This document shows positions 62,431 to 64,000 of a stretch of 64,000 nt of DNA, piece by piece. The DNA comes from Atopsyche davidsoni. Taxonomy: Eukaryota; Arthropoda; Insecta; Trichoptera; Hydrobiosidae. The position numbers and the translations under genes were made by a program. The stretch spans positions 5,549,501-5,613,500 of the forward strand of contig JAILWY010000016.1 of NCBI GenBank assembly GCA_022113835.1, read 5' to 3'. The notes below the pieces were generated by a model, which made no database searches, was not told the origin of the DNA, and saw nothing but the letters and a program-made list of their open reading frames with translations. Positions within the stretch are counted from its first letter, which is position 1, and every line of letters starts with the position of its first letter.

Positions 62431-63025
62431 GGGTTACCAAAAAATACACGAATGATACACGAGTCGTGTCCAAAAAATCACAATACAATCACATTAAATT
62501 GATGTAAGCTTAAATTGAATTTTATAGAATATATATTTAGTCAAGATTTGTAAATGGTTAGCGAAACTGTGCTTGAAGATACCGCCCCTCTAGCACGATG
62601 GCGAAACTAGATAAAACGTAGGAACAACACCATAAGTATTGTTTTTATAAAAAAATAACTAATATTTATAACCAAATGATATAATATAATACATAAATTT
62701 CTTTCATAAAACTCTTTTTTCTTAAATAATTACTATAATAGTTTATTCAAATAAATATGAGACATATTAATTTATAATAACGAGTTTGCAACATGCACAA
62801 AACAGCACAAAGTAATAAAAAAAATCGTCACTTGAATTAGAAAAGACACTCAGATTTCATTAAAAGTTGAAGTTTGCCGATGACAATTTATGTGGAGTTA
62901 AATTTATAAAAACGACGAAAACACGATTTTTTTAAAAAATATACATTGATAACAATTTTTTTATTAGATGTTAATTCAATTTGAATAAATGTGTACAAAA
63001 AAATTATATAGATCTACGATTCGTA
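62431..63025. other. AT-rich stretch
   Basis: No feature is recognised. Confidence 0.4.
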
Positions 63026-63310
63026 TAATAATGAGTCGCAATACCGCATCAACTCAAAGAACTCGCCCACTGGCCCGAGTGTAATGGTTTATAAGCCGAG
63101 CTCTGCGGCGGCTACAAAAAGCAGTGGCGTCCGAGGGAGCCGCCGCGGCCAGCGCAATACGTCGTGAGCTTTCACGGAGACTTCCTCAATTGACAATTAA
63201 AAGGGACTTTTTTCTAATGAATGGTGCAATTGAGCCCGAGCCGCTGGTCTCCGTGGCGCCTCGTGGTCGGAGGGTCCCTCGCCACTCACAGCGCCGGCTT
63301 TAAAATACTT
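63026..63310. promoter_or_regulatory. GC-rich candidate regulatory island
   Basis: CpG-rich blocks (GAGCCGCCGCGGCCAGCGC near 63138) flank AT-rich TTGACAATTAAAAGGG and TCTAATGAATGG, a GC-AT-GC layout seen in several other islands of the window. No coding frame. Confidence 0.3.
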
Positions 63311-63416
63311 ATTTTCAAATTTTATTTAACACTATTTGCGCTGAAAAAACGTTGAATGGCTGCAGTATACAAGCGACAAGATAATTTGATATTTTAACCA
63401 GAAAATAAACGTTTTG

Positions 63417-63432
63417 GGTTAGGTTAGGTTAG
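63417..63432 (+). repeat. Short interstitial TTAGG telomere-type repeat
   Basis: GGTTAGGTTAGGTTAG gives about three units of the common insect telomeric pentamer, 12 bp left of a hAT MITE. Confidence 0.6.
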
Positions 63433-63444
63433 TATAGTCTATAG

Positions 63445-63601
63445 TAGTGGTTCTCAAACTCTTTTGGCCCACGGACCCCCTTTCATAGTCAAAACTTGCC
63501 TACGGACCCCCTTTCATAGTCGTTGTTCAGGGACCCCCAAATAGATTTTAATTTTCTAAGGACCCCCTTTATGATCCCAGGGACCACTTTGGGCAGCACT
63601 G
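63445..63601. mobile_element. hAT-type MITE with target-site duplication (157 bp)
   Basis: The left end TAGTGGTTCTCAAACTC and the inverted right end (CAGTGCTGCCCAAAGTGG on the minus strand) fit hAT ends of the CAGTGGTTCTCAAAC type. GTCTATAG before and GTCTAAAG after the element are 8-bp target duplications matching at 7 of 8 positions. The block ACGGACCCCCTTTCATAGTC is repeated in tandem inside. There is no transposase frame. Confidence 0.8.
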
Positions 63602-63884
63602 GTCTAAAGTGATTATGTGGATCTATTAAAAAATATTTATAAAAAATTATATTGAAATTGAATATTTGCTTTCACCTTGTCTGTAGTAAAACGTCGTTTG
63701 CTGATTTATATATCACACTAAAGAGCTTTCACTTGTAGCCATAAGCCAGCAGTATCTGTCGTTATAACTGTTTTATGTGCAGTTTGTAAAATATGCAAAC
63801 ATCATAATAGTTTTGATGAAACACCCCGCAGTAAAAGCAGCCCAGGTTTTTTTTTGTTGTTGTGCTTTTTAGGTTTATGTTCAG

Positions 63885-64000
63885 TGTAGGCACAGCCTCG
63901 CATACACGCCACCGTTTCCATCATGACTGCAAAACAAAGATTGCCCCGTACGAAGTTCGCCTTTTAAAGCCTGTACGCTCGTGCGGTGTGCCTGAACACG
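63885..64000. other. Balanced patch cut by the window end
   Basis: About 115 bp of CpG-bearing unique sequence, probably the start of another island that continues beyond the window. Confidence 0.2.

Overview
This is 64 kb of AT-rich insect chromosome, most likely lepidopteran. The evidence is eukaryotic gene style, two secreted gastrulation-defective-type (GD_N plus trypsin) serine proteases, non-autonomous Helitron, pogo/Tigger-like and hAT transposons with intact-looking ends, TA microsatellites and a short run of the insect telomere motif TTAGG. The order is an inference. No prokaryotic operon, CRISPR array, rRNA or tRNA gene was seen.

Coding content is sparse. The only two confident genes are tandem, same-strand (minus), single-exon paralogues: gd-like A (12785-14197, 470 aa) and gd-like B (15939-17447, 502 aa), 1.7 kb apart. 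Each has a signal peptide, a GD_N domain, a diverged linker, a pro-domain cysteine, a Leu-Ile activation junction and a trypsin fold with a complete His-Asp-Ser triad. Both have an unusual S1 pocket (Gly at the 189 position, and Ser-Ala-Ser or Ser-Asn-Ser in place of Ser-Trp-Gly). Family knowledge places such proteins in extracellular proteolytic cascades upstream of Toll/Spatzle-type signalling or immunity. Two weaker coding candidates on the minus strand look like 3'-terminal exons (42747-42980 and 50650-50883); neither was recognised.

Repeats: 1-6 kb has one pogo-like MITE and one Helitron; 21-22 kb has a second MITE with extra flank and a small hAT-like remnant; 30.7-31.6 kb is a minisatellite of about 146 bp per unit; 36.1 kb is a CA/TA microsatellite; 40.6-41.7 kb is a nested pogo-like composite; 56.5 kb has a second, internally deleted Helitron; 63.4 kb has a hAT MITE with a near-perfect 8-bp target duplication.

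The rest, especially 35-64 kb, is an AT-rich desert broken by many 150-700 bp islands of more balanced or GC-rich, non-repetitive sequence without convincing reading frames. Several carry recognisable insect transcription-factor sites (paired Grainyhead sites, a nuclear-receptor-type palindrome, a perfect kappa-B site). This looks like regulatory sequence around one or more developmental genes outside the window, but that is inference from composition and motifs only; no alignment was possible.
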